Notes under the pieces: model-generated
The model's input: the letters and a program-made list of their open reading frames with translations, nothing else
The model's database searches: none
What the model was told of the DNA's origin: nothing
Assembly: GCF_012641395.1 (NCBI RefSeq)
Contig: NZ_JABAIH010000030.1
Coordinates: 1-34,939 of the forward strand
Origin: Rhizobium sp. P32RR-XVIII
GTDB taxonomy: Bacteria > Pseudomonadota > Alphaproteobacteria > Rhizobiales > Rhizobiaceae
DNA length: 34,939 nucleotides
Reading direction: 5' to 3'
Shown here: positions 7,241 to 15,447 of the stretch, one piece after another
How positions within the stretch are numbered: position 1 is the first letter of the stretch
Layout: each line of letters begins with the position of its first letter
Position numbers and translations under genes: made by a program

Positions 7241-8947
7241 TCACATCTCCGGCAGGCCGGCTTTTCGGAAGCCGTCGACAAAGTGATCTCGTACAGTTGC
7301 ATCGCGCAGCGGCTGGGAGCTGAGCCAATGGCCGATCGTGAAATGAGGGTGGGCGATCAGGAACAATTCTGCTTCTCGCCGCGCCTCCTCACGGTGGCCC
7401 AACTGCGCAAGCGAAGCAGCCAGGAATTTGCGTGAGTTGGTACGATACGTGTCTTTCCTGCGGAGTGTAGCGGTTGCCGCCTCATAGTCACGCGCGGCGT
7501 ATTGCGCCTGCCCAAGATGACAAAGATACCAGCAGGTTGGGTAGGGATTGAGCCGCAGAGCTTTTTCGATCTGCGCTAGTCCGTCGGCAACCCTGCCGCC
7601 CAGCACGGACAAGTCCGACATGGCGGCCCAAGTGTCGGCGTGGTTGGGGTCCAGCTCCAGGGCCTTGGCGAAGGCGGCCTCCGATTCCTCCCATCGACGC
7701 TCATAAGCCAAAATGGTCCCCAGAACGTAACGGCAGCCGGCATCGTTGGGATCTAGGTCGACCGCCTTCTGCGCGAACGTCGCAGCCATCCGACGGTTAG
7801 GATCTTCGGGCTCGCCGAAATGAGTCCAGGCAAGCCAACGGTTATAGGCGAGCAGACCGAGCGCCTCGGCATATGATGGCTCGAGCTTAACCGCGCGTTG
7901 GAGCAGCATATAGGCCTCACGCTCAGTTTGCGGCGACTCTTCCGTCAGGAGGCGGGCGCGCACACACAGATCGTACGCCTCAAAGTTCTTCGGCCGATTG
8001 CGCTGCGTCGGGATGGTCAGCCGGCCGACGAGGGCTTCAACAATCTTGGCGTTAACTTCATCCTGTAACTCGAAAACATCTTCCACCGTCCTGTCAAACC
8101 GGTCGGCCCACAAGTGCCGGCCGCCAAGCGCGTCGACCAATTGGGCGTTAATGCGGACACGGCCCATTGCGCGTCTGGCACTCCCCTCGAGGACATAGCG
8201 GACGCCGAGTTCCTGGGCGACCAGCCGTACGTCGACCGGCTTGCCCTTGTAGCCGTACACGGAATTGCGCGCGATGACGAACAGGCCAGCCGTACGGGAA
8301 AGGTCGGTGATCAGGTCTTCGGTCAAGCCGTCAACGAAAGGCGCATCCGCTTCATCCCCGCTCATATTGGTGAACGGCAAAACAGCGATCGAGGGACACT
8401 CGGGCAGCGGCAATATGCTCTGCAGCGCATCCGGCCAATGCCATACGTGGACCGGGCGAGTCAGGTTCTTTAGGTAGCGTTCGCCTGCATCAAAGAACCG
8501 GTCGCTAATCTTGCCGACGATCTCACCGTGAACATTGGCTGAAATGCAGATACCTCCCGGTGCGGCCTGCGTCTCGAGGCGCGCCGCGACATTGACGCCG
8601 TCGCCGAGGACGTCTGAACCGTCGTCAATGACATCTCCCAGATTGACGCCTACACGCAAAAGCAGGCGCCGGTCTCCGGAAGCCTCAACAGCGGTGGTGG
8701 TCCGTTGCATTTCTAACGCTGCTGCGACCGCGTCCACCGCGCTACCGAATTCGATTAAGAATCCGTCGCCCATGACCTTGAAGATGCGACCGTTGTGGCG
8801 CATCACAGCCGGCTCGATAACGCCAGAACGGAGTTCCCTGAGGTTCGCCAGCGTTGCGACTTCATCAGCCTCCATGAGGCGTGAATACCCCACCACATCG
8901 GCAACGACGATGGCAGCAAGGCGACGCTGAAGAGATTGATCCGTCAT
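7241..8947 (-). CDS. Class III adenylate/guanylate cyclase with TolB-like and TPR domains
   Basis: A 568-residue protein. Residues 8-175 form a class III nucleotide cyclase domain: metal-binding Asp17 in VVADVVGYSRLM and Asp61 in KVMGDGFLIEF, plus GVNLGDVIDDGSDVLGDGVNVAARLE. Residues 185-320 form the TolB/FlgO-like module common in rhizobial cyclases (SIAVLPFTNMSGDEADAPFVDGL, VRYVLEGSARR, HLWADRFDR). Residues 340-560 hold tetratricopeptide repeats (for example GTILAYERRWEESEAAFAKALELDPNHADTW). Such proteins are soluble, probably sensory cyclases producing cAMP. It stands alone, with no flanking partner gene. The start ATG at 8947 fits the domain start. It is intact in spite of the many broken genes nearby. 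Confidence 0.9.
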   Translation of the reverse strand: MTDQSLQRRLAAIVVADVVGYSRLMEADEVATLANLRELRSGVIEPAVMRHNGRIFKVMGDGFLIEFGSAVDAVAAALEMQRTTTAVEASGDRRLLLRVGVNLGDVIDDGSDVLGDGVNVAARLETQAAPGGICISANVHGEIVGKISDRFFDAGERYLKNLTRPVHVWHWPDALQSILPLPECPSIAVLPFTNMSGDEADAPFVDGLTEDLITDLSRTAGLFVIARNSVYGYKGKPVDVRLVAQELGVRYVLEGSARRAMGRVRINAQLVDALGGRHLWADRFDRTVEDVFELQDEVNAKIVEALVGRLTIPTQRNRPKNFEAYDLCVRARLLTEESPQTEREAYMLLQRAVKLEPSYAEALGLLAYNRWLAWTHFGEPEDPNRRMAATFAQKAVDLDPNDAGCRYVLGTILAYERRWEESEAAFAKALELDPNHADTWAAMSDLSVLGGRVADGLAQIEKALRLNPYPTCWYLCHLGQAQYAARDYEAATATLRRKDTYRTNSRKFLAASLAQLGHREEARREAELFLIAHPHFTIGHWLSSQPLRDATVRDHFVDGFRKAGLPEM

Positions 8948-9605
8948 GTGAGGACAAGCCTAACGACTGAGTTAGCAAGTTATTGTTCAACCGCGGGTGA
9001 GTCAACAAGTCGTAAGAGGTAATGTCCAGGCCCTCAGACACGTTTGCAAAGGCGTTCAGGGCAGGCATGGAGAACGGAAACGGCGTGCAAACTGTGCGGA
9101 CTGACGGGTCTTCGGGTGGAGGCGGCGTTGGACGCGCGGTGCGAAGTGTATGGCCATTGCGCCTTGGGGTCCCGCTCGAAAGAAATACAAAAGCTTCGAT
9201 GCCGCTGGGACGTGTAGCTCGCGATACTGAGCGCTGGTCTGGTCGAGATAAGGCGACCTCTTTCAAACCAATCGTTCGTTGGTTGGGTAGCGCGATCGAC
9301 TTGAGTGCGCCGCTTATCGAAAAGATCAAACGGAGCAGTGCTGATTGTTGCAAAAGCAGCAATAAATTCGAAATCATTCCAGCAATTGTGAGCGCGGGGA
9401 GCTGACGGCAATATCGCCCTGCCGGACGAACACGGCGTCGCCTGAAATTTTCAATCGCGAAATAGCAGGATGCGACCCAGGACCTTTCTTCCATGACACG
9501 CAGAGGCGCACCGCTCTCAGCGGGCGCTCCCAAGCATCCGTCGCCTCCAGACACACCTGGCTCATAAGCGCTCCGCGCTCTACCATCTAAAGCAAGGAAA
9601 TCACC
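8948..9605. other. Long upstream region of the ridA gene
   Basis: No gene is supported. Overlapping open frames on both strands (about 9022-9405 and 9644-8865) lack known domains. The only structured signal is a GCAAT-N18-GCAATTG element at 9359-9388, listed separately, which matches elements upstream of other genes in the block. AAGGA lies about 10 bases before the ridA ATG. Confidence 0.4.
9359..9388 (+). promoter_or_regulatory. GCAAT-N18-GCAATTG element, site 1 (ridA)
   Basis: GCAAT at 9359-9363 and GCAATTG at 9382-9388 are 23 bases apart. The spacer contains AATTCGAAA, identical to part of the spacer of site 5. It lies about 220 bases upstream of the ridA ATG, farther than the other four copies lie from their genes. 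It is interpreted as a regulator binding site from recurrence only. Confidence 0.55.
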
Positions 9606-10151
9606 ATGACTGACATCAACTCTGACAAGAAGATCGCAAACCACGGCGTCGCCTGGGAGCAGGCATTCGGATATGTTCAGGCCGTGAAGGTCAAGGACAC
9701 GATCTATATCTCAGGGTAATTGAGCCACAATGGCGATGGCAAGCTCGTCGCGCCTGCCGAGCTCGATGCCGATGGCCGACCTGCTGATTTCTCGCAGATG
9801 GAGCAGCAGATCCGGCAGACTTACGTCAATGCCAAAACGCTCCTCGCCAAATACGGAGCGACGCTCGACGATGTCGTTGAAGAGACCCTTTTCGTACTCG
9901 ATGTCCCAAGCGCATTCTCCGCTGGCTCGAAAGTTCGCAAGGAAATGTACGGCACGGACATGCCTCAGTGCGCCAGTAACCTGATCGGAGTCACCGCATT
10001 GGCGTTTCCGGAACAGATCGTCGAGATCACATTCCGCGCCGTGATCGACGATCCCGCTGACTGCGCTGACAAAAGCCATACGACACCCGCCGGACGCACC
10101 GATGCTCCGGCGGCAACCTTGTTGAAAAAGGTTCCGCGATGCCAAGACTAA
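9606..10151 (+). pseudogene. RidA/YjgF family enamine deaminase with in-frame stop
   Basis: Reads as a 181-codon RidA-like protein with one internal TAA at codon 38 (9717-9719). Upstream is MTDINSDKKIANHGVAWEQAFGYVQAVKV then DTIYISG; after the stop LSHNGDGKLVAP, MEQQIRQTYVNAKTLLAKYGATLDDVVEETLFV and NLIGVTALAFPEQIVEI follow in the same frame. RidA homologues typically have ISGQ at this point, so TAA most simply arose from CAA by one C-to-T change. A TTG directly follows the stop, but it lies inside the fold, so a functional restart is unlikely. RidA proteins hydrolyse reactive enamine/imine intermediates. The C-terminus runs about 40 residues past the usual end and overlaps the next gene by 13 bases. 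Confidence 0.85.
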
Positions 10152-10858
10152 CCACTGCCAAGATACGTGTGCCTGTCGCCATGCAGCTAACGGCCGACCT
10201 CGTCGCCAGACCGCTCAAGGTTGTCGAAGACGAGGGGCCGGAACCGCATTGGACTTCGATCTCGTCTCAACAACTCGATGAACTCGTCAGCCGGGTCGAG
10301 CAGGAAGCCGGGCACGAGGGGATCTGGGTGTTCGCCTATGGATCGCTGATGTGGAATCCGGGCTTCGAAGTTGCCACCAGTGAAGATGCCGTTGCGTTCG
10401 GATGGCACCGCGCTTTCTCGCTCAGGATCGAACGGCTTCGGGCCACTTCGGATGCGCCGGGTCTGATGCTGGCGCTTCGGCCGGGAGGGAGCTGTTCCGG
10501 CCTCGTCCTCAAGCTTCCGTGCAAGACGAAGAGGCAGGATTTGCGTGCGCTTCTGGCACGCGAGATCCGCTATGCCGAAGTGTGCGACATGGTGCGGTGG
10601 GTCTCGGTCAAGACCCCGGCAGGTCCACGTCGTGCGCTCACGTTCTGGGCAAGCGCGAAGCAATCTCCGCTCACGGAGAAGATACCTCTCGAGGATGCCT
10701 CGGTTCTGATCGCCCAGGCCTGCGGACCTGCCGGATCCTGCGCGGAATATCTTCATCGGACGGTTTCGGATCTGGCGGATCGAAACATCTGCGATCGAAA
10801 CCTGTGGCAGCTCCAGGAAATGGTGGCCGCAAGATTGAACGCCATCCCGGAAGCCTGA
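10139..10858 (+). CDS. ChaC-like gamma-glutamylcyclotransferase
   Basis: A 239-residue protein with the gamma-glutamylcyclotransferase fold. The substrate-binding YGSL motif is in WVFAYGSLMWNPGFE (residues 63-77), followed by the ChaC-like segment GWHRAFSLRIERLRATSDAPGLMLAL with GGSCSGLVLKL. ChaC enzymes degrade glutathione to 5-oxoproline and Cys-Gly. The first 50 residues are an extension not needed for the fold. AAGG is positioned for the ATG at 10139, which overlaps the end of the ridA pseudogene, so the two were probably cotranscribed; RidA loss may affect its translation. The gene is intact. Assignment to the family is firm; glutathione as substrate is inferred. Confidence 0.85.
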   Translation: MPRLTTAKIRVPVAMQLTADLVARPLKVVEDEGPEPHWTSISSQQLDELVSRVEQEAGHEGIWVFAYGSLMWNPGFEVATSEDAVAFGWHRAFSLRIERLRATSDAPGLMLALRPGGSCSGLVLKLPCKTKRQDLRALLAREIRYAEVCDMVRWVSVKTPAGPRRALTFWASAKQSPLTEKIPLEDASVLIAQACGPAGSCAEYLHRTVSDLADRNICDRNLWQLQEMVAARLNAIPEA

Positions 10859-10916
10859 CCAAGCCCTAATCCGAAACCGGGCGCCTCGCACAATCCGCGA
10901 AACGCCGCCGTATGGG

Positions 10917-11816
10917 TCAATCCAGCATGACCATATGGGCAGCAACCTGCTCCTCGAAGAATTTCGAAAAGGACGCGATTCGGGGTGGCAGAGCCTGATA
11001 GGGCGGATAATACAGCGTCAGCCACAAGTCAGGCGGTGCCCAGCCCTTGAAGACATGTACCAGGCGCCCGCTGCGCAGGTGTTCTGAGATGTGGAATCCC
11101 GGGAGCATGGCAACGCCCGCGCCATCTGCGGCCATGTCAGCCAGCACCTCACCATTGTTGGCACTGAAGGCTCGGCCGGCCGAGATCGTCATGCTCGATC
11201 CCCCGTCCGAGAGAACCCAGTTTTCGCGTCGACTTTCGCTGCTATAAGCAAGGCAATCGTCGGGTGTCAGTTCGGTCGGATGTTGCATGTCGACAAAACG
11301 ACTGCCCGGGGCCGCAACCAGAATGCGCGGCACCACCCGGATCTTTCGCCAGATCGTGAATTTATCGGACGGCTGAGACGAAATGCGGACCGCCAAGTCG
11401 TACTCGTCGTCAACGATATCTACCAATCCATCGGATAGTGAGATCTCGAAGCTCATCTTCGGGTACCGTTCCTTGAATCCCGAAAGGATCGGCGGCAGCA
11501 CGGCCTTGCCGAACCAAGTCGGCGCGCTGATCCGCAGCCGTCCTTCGTCAGCCTTGTGGGCGTTCATCACCTCGCGCCGTGCGTCATCGAGTGTCTTCAC
11601 CGCGGGCTGAATCTGGGCGGCGAAGATCGCGCCATCTGTTGTCAATGATACCTGCCGGGTCGTACGCACGAAGAGCTGGACGCCGAGTTCGGCCTCAAGT
11701 GCTGCGATCGCGCGCGTGACGGCTGCGGGTGTCATGTCCAGCTCGCGGGCAACCTGGGCGAAGTTGCGCTTCTCGGCGGCGAGGAGGAAGGTCCGGAGAG
11801 CTTTGTAATCGTTCAT
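10917..11816 (-). CDS. LysR-family transcriptional regulator (divergent from VOC gene)
   Basis: A 299-residue LysR-type regulator. The N-terminal winged helix-turn-helix is MNDYKALRTFLLAAEKRNFAQVARELDMTPAAVTRAIAALEAELG, then LFVRTTRQVSLTTDG. Residues 90-290 form the periplasmic-binding-protein-like effector domain (GRLRISAPTWFGKAVLPPIL, YDLAVRISSQPSD, GAGVAMLPGFHISEHLRSGRLV). It is transcribed divergently from the ring-cleaving dioxygenase gene across a 116-base gap, the classic LysR layout in which the regulator controls the neighbour and itself. That gap contains one copy of the GCAAT-N18-GCAAT element found upstream of four more units, making this protein the leading candidate to bind them. 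Confidence 0.93.
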   Translation of the reverse strand: MNDYKALRTFLLAAEKRNFAQVARELDMTPAAVTRAIAALEAELGVQLFVRTTRQVSLTTDGAIFAAQIQPAVKTLDDARREVMNAHKADEGRLRISAPTWFGKAVLPPILSGFKERYPKMSFEISLSDGLVDIVDDEYDLAVRISSQPSDKFTIWRKIRVVPRILVAAPGSRFVDMQHPTELTPDDCLAYSSESRRENWVLSDGGSSMTISAGRAFSANNGEVLADMAADGAGVAMLPGFHISEHLRSGRLVHVFKGWAPPDLWLTLYYPPYQALPPRIASFSKFFEEQVAAHMVMLD

Positions 11817-11834
11817 GCCATTGTTTCAATAATT

Positions 11835-11864
11835 GCAATTCAATCAAAAGAAATATTGCAATTC
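11835..11864 (+). promoter_or_regulatory. GCAAT-N18-GCAATTC element, site 2 (LysR/VOC intergenic)
   Basis: GCAAT at 11835-11839 and GCAATTC starting at 11858 are 23 bases apart; each lies in the 8-base palindrome ATTGCAAT (11832-11839 and 11855-11862). The site sits 71 bases before the VOC ATG and 19 bases before the divergent LysR ATG. A separate dyad, GTTCAAG (11873-11879) with CTTGAAC (11901-11907), lies between it and the VOC gene. Confidence 0.65.
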
Positions 11865-11932
11865 TCGTCAGCGTTCAAGGTGACTACATTCATTTCAACG
11901 CTTGAACCAACCGCTCATTGAAAGGCATCAAC

Positions 11933-12865
11933 ATGATCAAGGATATCAAGGGACTGCATCACGTGACTTCGATAGCTTCGGATGCCCGGCAGAACAACCG
12001 CTTTTTTACCGAGACGCTTGGCCTGCGCCGCGTGAAGCAGACGGTCAACTTCGACGATCCGAGCGTCTACCATCTGTATTACGGTGACGAGAACGGCTCG
12101 GCGGGGACAGTCATGACGTATTTTCCGTTCCAGAACATGATGCTGGGCCGTCCCGGGGTGGGCGAGGTCGGCGAGACACAGTTCTCCGTGCCGAAAGGTG
12201 CCTTGAAGTTCTGGCAGGATCGTTTCACCGCCCAAGGGGTAGACGGTCTGGAAACGGATACCGTCTTCGGCGCCAACCGACTTCGCTTTATGGGACCTGA
12301 TGGCGACGGCCTGGCGCTGATCGAGTCTGCTGACGACAACCGCTCGCCATGGCTGGCTGACGGCATTCCGGGCGATACGGCCATTCGCGGTTTCGCCGGT
12401 GCGCGGTTCAGTCTCCATGAAACGGGAGCAACCGAGGAACTGCTCGGCTTCATGGGTTATCAGCGTGCCGAGCGGGAGGGCGACGTGACCAGGTTCATCA
12501 TTCCGGGCGGTAACGGAGCGGACAGAATTGATCTGGCCGCATTGCCGAAAACAACTTTTGCCCGCCAAGGCGCCGGCTCGGTTCATCATGTCGCCTTTGC
12601 CGTCGACAATCGCGAGAAGCAGCTCGAGGTGCGCAAGGCGTTGATGGACGCAGGCTACCAGGTCACCCCTGTTATCGACCGGGATTATTTCTGGGCGATC
12701 TACTTCCGGACGCCAGGCGGCATCCTGTTTGAGGTTGCCACGAACGAGCCTGGCTTCAACCGCGACGAGGACACCGCACATTTGGGGGAGGCACTGAAGC
12801 TGCCCAGTCGATATGAGGAGTTCCGCGATCAGATCCAGGCCAATCTCGAGCCATTGGCGGCCTGA
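11933..12865 (+). CDS. Ring-cleaving dioxygenase, VOC superfamily (MhqO/MhqA-like)
   Basis: A 310-residue two-module vicinal-oxygen-chelate protein of the ring-cleaving dioxygenase family. Module 1 starts with IKGLHHVTSIASDARQNNRFF and includes TLGLRRVKQTVNFDDPSVYHLYYGD. Module 2 has GSVHHVAFAVDN and the last metal-ligand region TPGGILFEVATNEPGF. His residues in LHHVT and VHHVAF and the Glu in FEVAT are the expected metal ligands. Family members such as Bacillus MhqA/MhqO are induced by quinones and catechols and are thought to open hydroquinone or catechol rings. The ATG at 11933 is preceded by AAAGG; an in-frame TTG at 11918 is less likely. Divergent to a LysR gene. The actual substrate is unknown. 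Confidence 0.87.
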   Translation: MIKDIKGLHHVTSIASDARQNNRFFTETLGLRRVKQTVNFDDPSVYHLYYGDENGSAGTVMTYFPFQNMMLGRPGVGEVGETQFSVPKGALKFWQDRFTAQGVDGLETDTVFGANRLRFMGPDGDGLALIESADDNRSPWLADGIPGDTAIRGFAGARFSLHETGATEELLGFMGYQRAEREGDVTRFIIPGGNGADRIDLAALPKTTFARQGAGSVHHVAFAVDNREKQLEVRKALMDAGYQVTPVIDRDYFWAIYFRTPGGILFEVATNEPGFNRDEDTAHLGEALKLPSRYEEFRDQIQANLEPLAA

Positions 12866-12952
12866 CGATACCGCTCAAAACTGGTGCCCTTTGCAACTGA
12901 TCGATAACTGAGCCCAAGACTCGCACACGCCGATTTCGATGGAGAAATGCCA

Positions 12953-13870
12953 ATGGATCAATTGGGAGCAATCAGAGCCTTTGTTCGCGTCGTCGAGGCA
13001 GGATCCTTTGCAAAGGCTGCAGACACGATGGGTGCGCCGCGGTCGACCGTGAGTAAGCTTGTTCAGGATCTCGAGGCAAGCTTAAGCCTCAAACTGCTCG
13101 AACGCACGACACGTTCAGTCACCGTAACATCTCACGGCGTTGCGTATTACGAGCGCGCCATTCGCCTGATCGCCGATCTCGATGAAATGAACAATGAGGC
13201 CACCCGTGGGCGCCTAGCCACCAGCGGTAAACTTCGGGTTGATGTAGGAGGGACCTTCGCGAATGCGATTCTGATCCCTCGGCTGCCAGAGTTTTACGCA
13301 CTCTATCCAGAGATCGAGTTACATCTTGGTGTAACAGAACGTCAGGCCGACATCGTCGAAGAGGGTATAGACTGCGTCATACGTGCCGGCGATCTACCAA
13401 GCGCATCTATTGTTGCGAGGAAGTTATGCAGCGTCGAGATAGTGACCTGCGCAACCCGGGGGTACCTCGAAAAATACGGCGTTCCAGCTTCGCCATCGGA
13501 TCTGCAGCGTGATCATATTTTCGTGCAATACTTTTTCGCACGTAGTCTGAAAGCAGCACCCGTTCGACTGATGAAAGGCGAGGAGAAAATAGAGATCTAC
13601 AGCCCGATCAAGCTTTCCACCAGTGATGCGACTGCGCATTTGCAAGGAATATTGGCAGGGCTGGGTATAGGACAGACATTTGAATTCTTGGCACGCCCCC
13701 ATATCGCTCGTGGCGCTCTGGTCCCAATCATGAACGATTGGGCGCCACCACGTTATCCTGTTCACATCGTAAGGCCAGCGGGCCGGTTTCCGAGCGTCAA
13801 GTATCAGGTCTTTGCAGACTGGGTTGCAGGCGTATTTTCCGCCTACGACGATGGCACCCGCGCATCCTAG
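12953..13870 (+). CDS. LysR-family transcriptional regulator
   Basis: A 305-residue LysR-type regulator with the N-terminal HTH LGAIRAFVRVVEAGSFAKAADTMGAPRSTVSKLVQDLEA, then LLERTTRSVTVTSHG, and a substrate-binding-like effector domain (GKLRVDVGGTFANAILIPRLPEF, GVTERQADIVEEGIDCVIRAGDL, GLGIGQTFEFLARPHIARGALV). It belongs to the group with a short effector domain often encoded beside oxidoreductases. I prefer the ATG at 12953 over that at 12947, because GGAGA at 12941-12945 is only one base from the latter and 7 from the former. It lies 87 bases downstream of the VOC gene on the same strand, but has no GCAAT-N18-GCAAT element of its own. Confidence 0.9.
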   Translation: MDQLGAIRAFVRVVEAGSFAKAADTMGAPRSTVSKLVQDLEASLSLKLLERTTRSVTVTSHGVAYYERAIRLIADLDEMNNEATRGRLATSGKLRVDVGGTFANAILIPRLPEFYALYPEIELHLGVTERQADIVEEGIDCVIRAGDLPSASIVARKLCSVEIVTCATRGYLEKYGVPASPSDLQRDHIFVQYFFARSLKAAPVRLMKGEEKIEIYSPIKLSTSDATAHLQGILAGLGIGQTFEFLARPHIARGALVPIMNDWAPPRYPVHIVRPAGRFPSVKYQVFADWVAGVFSAYDDGTRAS

Positions 13871-14406
13871 GGGCTTTATTCATATTCATGGATAGTTACT
13901 CCACAACGACGGGCTTCTCCAATCTCTCCTTTGAAGTTATTTCCCACGGCTAATGTGAGCCATCGCCCCAAACAGCGGAGTCCTGATGGGTCCACTAAGG
14001 GGTGGGCTGCGACATGGGGCTTGGTGCCTGGTTTGGCATAAAGCGACCTTTAACTTGGAATCGCGGTTGTTGAGAGTAAACAGAAGACAACGTCGTCGTG
14101 AGACTGCGAACTACCTCCGGGCCGACTGTCCGAATGAAATTTCCCTGAGAACATTTTGGAACGAATGGGCTCTTGGCGCAGCCCCGCGCGAGGTCCACAC
14201 CTCAGTCGAACTCAAAGTTATTATTGCGATAAAGGCAATTCACTCGCAATTAATATTGCTATTTTTCACAAACGCCCGTCCCGCTACATTTCCTTTCAGC
14301 AGCCGAGGCAACGAAGTCAATGGAAGCATCGGCTTCGACTCCTCAGGGCCAAGCTCATTTCATAACCAGCCGCATCCGCGGTCCCAACAACCAGAAGGAA
14401 AATTTC
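13871..14406. other. 536-base upstream region of isochorismatase 1
   Basis: No gene is supported; the short open frames have no known motif. The region from 14218 to 14265 is AT-rich and carries site 3 of the shared element plus the dyad ATTGC-N7-GCAAT (14223-14239). The rest shows no clear structure. AGAAGGAAAA precedes the ATG at 14407. Confidence 0.45.
14235..14264 (+). promoter_or_regulatory. GCAAT-N18-GCTATT element, site 3 (isochorismatase 1)
   Basis: GCAAT at 14235-14239 is followed 23 bases later by GCTATTT (14258-14264), a degenerate second half. An extra GCAAT-N4-ATTGC dyad (14246-14259) sits inside the spacer and ATTGC-N7-GCAAT overlaps the left half. It lies about 145 bases upstream of the start codon. 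This is the weakest of the five copies. Confidence 0.5.
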
Positions 14407-15096
14407 ATGTCTAAGCTCGAAGTCTTGACCCCGGCAAACAGCCAGCTCATCTTCATCGACCAGCAGCCGCAGATGGCGTTCGGCGTGCAGTCGATCGACC
14501 GTCAGACGCTGAAGAATAACGTCGTCGGTCTCGCCAAGGCTGCAAAGATCTTCAATGTTCCGACCACGATCACAACGGTCGAGACGTTGTCATTCTCGGG
14601 CAACACCTTTCCGGAACTGCTCTCCGTCTATCCGGAGAACGACATCCTCGAGCGTACCTCAATGAATTCCTGGGACGACCAGAACGTGCGCGATGCGCTG
14701 GCGAAGAACGCCGCCAACGGCCGCAAAAAGATCGTCGTGTCCGGCCTTTGGACGGAAGTCTGCAACACGACCTTCGCGCTTTCCGCCCTCCACGACGTTC
14801 CTGACTATGAAATCTACATGGTCGCGGACGCCTCCGGCGGCACTTCGGCCGACGCGCATAAGTACGCGATGGACCGGATGGTGCAGGCAGGCGTGATCCC
14901 GGTCACCTGGCAGCAGGTTCTGCTCGAATGGCAGCGCGACTGGGCTCGTAGGGAGACCTACGACGCGGTCACAACGCTCGTGAAGGAGCATTCCGGCGCC
15001 TACGGCATGGGCATCGACTACGCCTACACGATGGTTCACGGAGCCGAAGAACGCGTAAAGCACGGCAACCGCATCGGCCCGAACCCCGCGAAGTAA
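14407..15096 (+). CDS. Isochorismatase-family hydrolase 1
   Basis: A 229-residue cysteine hydrolase of the isochorismatase fold, closest in style to YcaC-like proteins. The catalytic triad is visible: Asp18 (LIFIDQQPQMAFGV), Lys107 or Lys108 (NGRKKIVVSGLW) and Cys119 (TEVCNTT). Family members hydrolyse amides or isochorismate-like ethers; the substrate here is unknown. A long C-terminal part (QVLLEWQRDWARRETYDAV then EHSGAYGMGIDYAY) is shared with the second paralogue at 17556. AGAAGGAAAA gives a good ribosome binding site. A very strong terminator follows 11 bases after the stop, so it may be transcribed largely on its own. Confidence 0.9.
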   Translation: MSKLEVLTPANSQLIFIDQQPQMAFGVQSIDRQTLKNNVVGLAKAAKIFNVPTTITTVETLSFSGNTFPELLSVYPENDILERTSMNSWDDQNVRDALAKNAANGRKKIVVSGLWTEVCNTTFALSALHDVPDYEIYMVADASGGTSADAHKYAMDRMVQAGVIPVTWQQVLLEWQRDWARRETYDAVTTLVKEHSGAYGMGIDYAYTMVHGAEERVKHGNRIGPNPAK

Positions 15097-15106
15097 TGCT
15101 TTCCCT

Positions 15107-15138
15107 GCCGCTCCGACAATCCCGTCGGAGCGGCTTTT
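15107..15138 (+). terminator. Strong rho-independent terminator
   Basis: A perfect 11-base stem, GCCGCTCCGAC (15107-15117) with GTCGGAGCGGC (15124-15134), a 6-base loop, then TTTT. It lies between the isochorismatase stop and the XapX gene, so readthrough to the downstream genes is probably limited or regulated. Confidence 0.85.
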
Positions 15139-15159
15139 CTCGCAACCGGAGAACGTCCC

Positions 15160-15447
15160 ATGAAAGTCTACCTTCTGTCGCTTGGCGCGGGCCTGCTTGT
15201 TGGCATCGTCTACAGCCTGCTCAACGTGCGTTCGCCCGCCCCACCGGTCATCGCACTCGTCGGCCTTCTCGGCATTCTGGTCGGCGAACAACTGATACCG
15301 TTCGCCAAGACACTTATGAATAAGGAGCCGGCCGCGGTCTCGTGGATCCATCAAATCAAGCCGCACATGTTCGGTCATTTGCCGAAGGGCGGCGACAGCA
15401 TTGTCGGTGTTCATCAGGCGGAGGCGAGGATGGAGGATCATAGCTGA
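15160..15447 (+). CDS. XapX domain (DUF1427) small membrane protein
   Basis: A 95-residue protein with two predicted transmembrane helices (YLLSLGAGLLVGIVYSLL and VIALVGLLGILVGEQLIPFA) and the XapX signature NVRSPAPPVIALVGLLG. The C-terminal 40 residues are soluble, with HQIKPHMFGHLPKGG. The function of the XapX family is unknown; it is commonly found next to amidohydrolase genes, as here. Its stop overlaps the amidohydrolase start by one base (TGATG), showing translational coupling. GGAG lies before the ATG. It is the first gene after the strong terminator at 15107-15138. Confidence 0.87.
   Translation: MKVYLLSLGAGLLVGIVYSLLNVRSPAPPVIALVGLLGILVGEQLIPFAKTLMNKEPAAVSWIHQIKPHMFGHLPKGGDSIVGVHQAEARMEDHS

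Noticed and set aside
9022..9405. Plus-strand open frame of 127 codons upstream of ridA
   Set aside because: No domain, no clear ribosome binding site, and it contains the regulatory element at its end; more likely noncoding.
8865..9644. Long minus-strand open frame of about 259 codons
   Set aside because: It overlaps the 5' end of the cyclase gene and the ridA leader, contains no known motif and has low-complexity Arg/Pro/Ser composition typical of a shadow frame.
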